Shown here piece after piece: positions 15,434 to 17,471 of a stretch of 17,471 bases of DNA. How positions within the stretch are numbered: position 1 is the first letter of the stretch; every line of letters begins with the position of its first letter. Under the pieces are notes generated by a model. That model worked only from the letters and a program-made list of their open reading frames with translations, made no database searches and was not told the origin of the DNA. A program made the translations under genes and the position numbers. The DNA comes from Curvibacter sp. (GTDB lineage Bacteria > Pseudomonadota > Gammaproteobacteria > Burkholderiales > Burkholderiaceae_C): contig DNQP01000267.1 of assembly GCA_003500955.1 (NCBI GenBank), forward strand, positions 1-17,471, in the 5' to 3' direction.

Positions 15434-15508
15434 ATGGAATTCTTAGCTCCGGCATCACATGCGCAAGCGCATATGAGCCTTTACAGAAAACTCCAGGGAG
15501 TCCGATAA
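15434..15508 (+). CDS. Candidate 24-codon leader reading frame before secF
   Basis: ATG 15434 starts 24 codons ending in TAA at 15506-15508, directly before the secF ATG at 15509 and in the same frame. GAGGG (15420-15424), which overlaps the secD stop, lies 9 bases before the ATG and is a credible binding site. The peptide begins MEFLAPASHAQAH and ends LYRKLQGVR; it has no membrane segment and matches nothing I know. Codons such as TTA, AGA, GGA and CGA are unlike those of the neighbouring genes, and the gap is less GC-rich, so it is not an ordinary gene. It could be a leader peptide coupled to secF, or a relic of an older secF start (MEFL against MEFF). It could also be chance: 24 codons without a stop is short. 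Confidence 0.35.
   Translation: MEFLAPASHAQAHMSLYRKLQGVR
15459..15472. repeat. Short palindrome ATGCGC-AA-GCGCAT in secD-secF gap
   Basis: A perfect 6-base inverted repeat around AA. As RNA the inner pair must open, leaving a 5-bp stem with a CAAG loop. It sits inside the candidate leader reading frame, upstream of the larger repeat around the secF start. A protein-binding site or a small stem are both possible; the size alone does not make it significant. Confidence 0.35.
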
Positions 15509-15518
15509 ATGGAGTTTT
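15487..15518 (+). promoter_or_regulatory. secF: Inverted repeat enclosing secF ribosome binding site and start codon
   Basis: AAAACTCC (15487-15494) is exactly complementary to GGAGTTTT (15511-15518). The 16-base loop holds the secF binding site AGGGAG (15495-15500) and the first two bases of its ATG; the G of ATG is the first base of the right arm. The same ACTCC can also face the GGAGT of the binding site itself (15497-15501), though the loop would be very tight. A ribosome finishing the leader reading frame would cover the left arm and open the structure, which would couple secF translation to it. This is inference from complementarity; no energy was calculated. Confidence 0.45.
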
Positions 15519-16468
15519 TCAAGATCAAGCGCGACATTCCGTTCATGCGGCACGCGCTGGTGCTCAATGCCGTGTCGATCCTCACCTTCGTGGCGGCCGT
15601 CTTCTTCCTGTTCTCGCGCGGTCTGCACCTGTCGGTGGAGTTCACCGGTGGCACGCTGATCGAGGTCAGCTACGCCCAGCCGGCCGATCTCGAGGCGGTG
15701 CGCGGCGGTATCGCCAAACTGGGCTACTCCGATGTGCAGGTGCAGAACTTCGGCACCGCGCGCGATGTGCTGATCCGCATGCCGGCCGTCAAGGGCGTGA
15801 GCTCGGGCCAGCAGAGCGAGCAGGTCATGGCTGCCTTGCAGGCCCAGGACAGCAGCGCCACGCTGCGACGCAGCGAGTTCGTCGGGCCCCAGGTGGGCGA
15901 TGAGCTGGCGCTCGACGGGCTCATGGCCCTGGCCTTCGTGGTCGGCGGCATCATGATCTACTTGGCCTTCCGCTTCGAGTGGAAGTTTGCCGTGGCGGCC
16001 ATCGTCGCCAACCTGCACGATGTGATCATCATCCTGGGCTTCTTTGCCTTCTTCCAGTGGGAGTTCTCGCTGCCGGTGCTGGCCGCGGTGCTGGCAGTGC
16101 TGGGTTACTCGGTCAACGAGTCGGTGGTGATTTTCGACCGTATCCGCGAGAACTTCCGCCGTCTGCGCAAGCTCAACACGGTCGAGATCATCGACAACGC
16201 GATCACCTCGACGATCAGCCGCACCATCATCACCCACGGCTCGACGCAGATCATGGTGCTGTCCATGCTGCTGTTCGGCGGCCCCACGCTGCATTACTTC
16301 GCGCTTGCCCTGACCATCGGCATCTGCTTTGGCATCTATTCCTCGGTCTTCGTGGCGGCCGCCATCGCGATGTGGCTGGGCGTCAAGCGCGAGGACCTGA
16401 TCAAGGCCGGGTCTTCCGGCAAGCGTGACGTTGATCCTGGCGACCCCAATGCGGGAGCCGTGGTCTGA
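15509..16468 (+). CDS. secF: Protein translocase subunit SecF
   Basis: A 319-residue inner-membrane partner of SecD. It begins MEFFKIKRDIPFMRH, followed by TM1 (about residues 15-35), the P4 domain entry LSVEFTGGTLIEVSY (Glu44 in place of the commoner Asp), and five further membrane segments from about residue 130. The signature VLGYSVNESVVIFDRIRENF is intact, with Glu204 where E. coli SecF has Asp213; this acidic swap is conservative and I believe it is common in the family. A short hydrophilic tail ends DVDPGDPNAGAVV. The binding site AGGGAG is 8 bases before the ATG and lies in a possible stem-loop. An in-frame TAA directly precedes the ATG, so the start cannot be further upstream without readthrough. 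Confidence 0.96.
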   Translation: MEFFKIKRDIPFMRHALVLNAVSILTFVAAVFFLFSRGLHLSVEFTGGTLIEVSYAQPADLEAVRGGIAKLGYSDVQVQNFGTARDVLIRMPAVKGVSSGQQSEQVMAALQAQDSSATLRRSEFVGPQVGDELALDGLMALAFVVGGIMIYLAFRFEWKFAVAAIVANLHDVIIILGFFAFFQWEFSLPVLAAVLAVLGYSVNESVVIFDRIRENFRRLRKLNTVEIIDNAITSTISRTIITHGSTQIMVLSMLLFGGPTLHYFALALTIGICFGIYSSVFVAAAIAMWLGVKREDLIKAGSSGKRDVDPGDPNAGAVV

Positions 16469-16485
16469 ACTGAGGCAAGCACTCC

Positions 16486-17471
16486 ATGGCCACCCCGCTC
16501 TCCTACATGCAGCGCATGCAGCTGGCGCAGAAGACGCGTGAACGTTTTCTGGCAGACGCGCAGAAGATCCTGGTGGAGCTCGGGGGCCTGGTCCAGGATC
16601 GTCTGACCGCGCTGCTCAACGAGCGTGGCACCACGCGCGACATGCAGAACCGGCGCGATGCCTGGATGCTGTTCCAGAAGCAGCGCAGCGTCTGGATCGA
16701 CGGCACCATGAAGGTCTGGGAGGAGGCGCTCAAGTCCCCGGCCGGCAAGAAGCCCCAGAAAAAGCAAGACGAGCTGTCACTCGAGGGTGACGGCGGCCTG
16801 TCCCTGGTGGGGACCGACGCGGTCGAGAACAAGATTCTGGCTTCGCGTCTGGTGCTGGCCGTGGTCGAAAAAGTCGGCTCCGAGCTGGACGATCTGCGTG
16901 TGCGCATCAAGACCCTGGAAAGCCGCGATGACCTCGAGGGTCATGACCTCCTGCGTCCCGAGGTGCTGATCCTGCTCATGATCGAGCAGTGGACCACCTG
17001 CGGCATGCCGCGCGAGTCCTGGCCCATGGTGTCGGAGGTGGTGCAGAAGCACCTCATCGACAAGCTCAAGCTGGCGTACGCCAACGGCAACGAGTTCCTG
17101 ATCCAGCAGGGCGTGATGCCCACCATCGATCTCAAGGACCGGGTCAAGCGTGGCGCTGTCGGCCGTCGGCCGCCACCGCCTCCCGGTGCGCCGCCCCAGG
17201 ATCCCATGGCCAGCGATTCCCAGCTGCAGGGTGATCCTGGCGACGGTAGCGGGGGCTGGGCCTCGGGCCCGGCGCCAGCCTATGGTCCGGCGGGGGCGCA
17301 GGCCTATCCGCAGTCCTATCCGGGTCAGGCTTATGGCGCTGCGCAGGCCGTGGTGTCGGCGCCGGCACCGCTGGGCGCCGGCCAGATGCCCGTGGCCCGT
17401 GGCCCGGCGGGCGGGGCGGCACCCATGCCGCCCCAGCCAGCCTATCCGGGGCAGCCGGCTGGTCCGGCGGG
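16486..17471 (+). CDS. DUF1631 family protein, N-terminal part
   Basis: ATG 16486 with GAGG 10 bases upstream opens a frame that stays open to the end of the window (328 complete codons). It starts 17 bases after the secF stop, so it is probably co-transcribed. The first about 220 residues are helical and charged: MATPLSYMQRMQLAQKTRER, MQNRRDAWMLFQKQRSVWID, ASRLVLAVVEKVGSELDDLR, LLRPEVLILLMIEQW and VVQKHLIDKLKLAYANGNEF, ending near QQGVMPTIDLKDRVKR. This pattern of helical blocks matches what I know of DUF1631, a family of about 700-800 residues in Beta- and Gammaproteobacteria with no established function. From about residue 225 the chain turns into a low-complexity Pro/Gly/Ala/Tyr/Gln linker (PPPPPGAPP, AYPQSYPGQAY), presumably disordered, before a C-terminal part outside the window. 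No signal peptide or membrane span is seen. Confidence 0.75.
   Translation, partial: MATPLSYMQRMQLAQKTRERFLADAQKILVELGGLVQDRLTALLNERGTTRDMQNRRDAWMLFQKQRSVWIDGTMKVWEEALKSPAGKKPQKKQDELSLEGDGGLSLVGTDAVENKILASRLVLAVVEKVGSELDDLRVRIKTLESRDDLEGHDLLRPEVLILLMIEQWTTCGMPRESWPMVSEVVQKHLIDKLKLAYANGNEFLIQQGVMPTIDLKDRVKRGAVGRRPPPPPGAPPQDPMASDSQLQGDPGDGSGGWASGPAPAYGPAGAQAYPQSYPGQAYGAAQAVVSAPAPLGAGQMPVARGPAGGAAPMPPQPAYPGQPAGPA

Noticed and set aside
1..17471. Mobile elements, prophage, CRISPR or defence genes
   Set aside because: I found no transposase, integrase, repeat-spacer array, toxin-antitoxin pair or recognisable defence domain; gene content looks chromosomal and housekeeping.

Overview
The window is GC-rich, with no tRNA, rRNA, CRISPR array, integrase or transposase that I could see. 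Its proteins read as a betaproteobacterium of the order Burkholderiales, most likely family Comamonadaceae. The evidence is a YhdP/nitrilase pair, a long single-chain indolepyruvate ferredoxin oxidoreductase divergent from an Lrp-type regulator, YajC-SecD-SecF, and a DUF1631 protein. The placement is by family resemblance only; no search was run.

Left part (1-6771, all plus strand). The 3' part of a yhdP-like gene overlaps a carbon-nitrogen hydrolase gene by 4 bases. That gene overlaps a membrane sensor histidine kinase gene (with a PAS domain) by 4 bases. A FixJ-type response regulator follows after 14 bases. The last two form a two-component system; its signal and targets cannot be read here.

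Middle (6780-9436). This block is very tightly packed and changes strand repeatedly. A 50-residue membrane protein on the minus strand and the lipoprotein transglycosylase gene mltA on the plus strand start on the same CATG, so each ribosome binding site lies inside the other gene. The mltA stop directly abuts the stop of a convergent gene for a small exported protein that I read as secretin-like. That gene overlaps an Lrp/AsnC-type regulator gene by one base. A comparatively AT-rich 143-base gap separates the regulator from the divergent oxidoreductase gene.

Right part (9437-17471, plus strand). A 1188-residue indolepyruvate ferredoxin oxidoreductase is followed by yajC, secD and secF, the accessory subunits of the Sec translocon, and then by the N-terminal 328 residues of a DUF1631 protein that leaves the window. 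The gaps before yajC, between yajC and secD, and between secD and secF all hold structure.

The most interesting is the secD-secF gap. It carries a 24-codon reading frame with its own ribosome binding site, in frame with secF and ending in TAA immediately before the secF ATG. An 8-bp inverted repeat encloses the secF ribosome binding site and start. This could be a leader peptide or translational switch for secF, or the remnant of a displaced secF start. I saw no clearly novel multi-gene system; the better candidates are this secF leader and the Lrp plus secretin-like pair.
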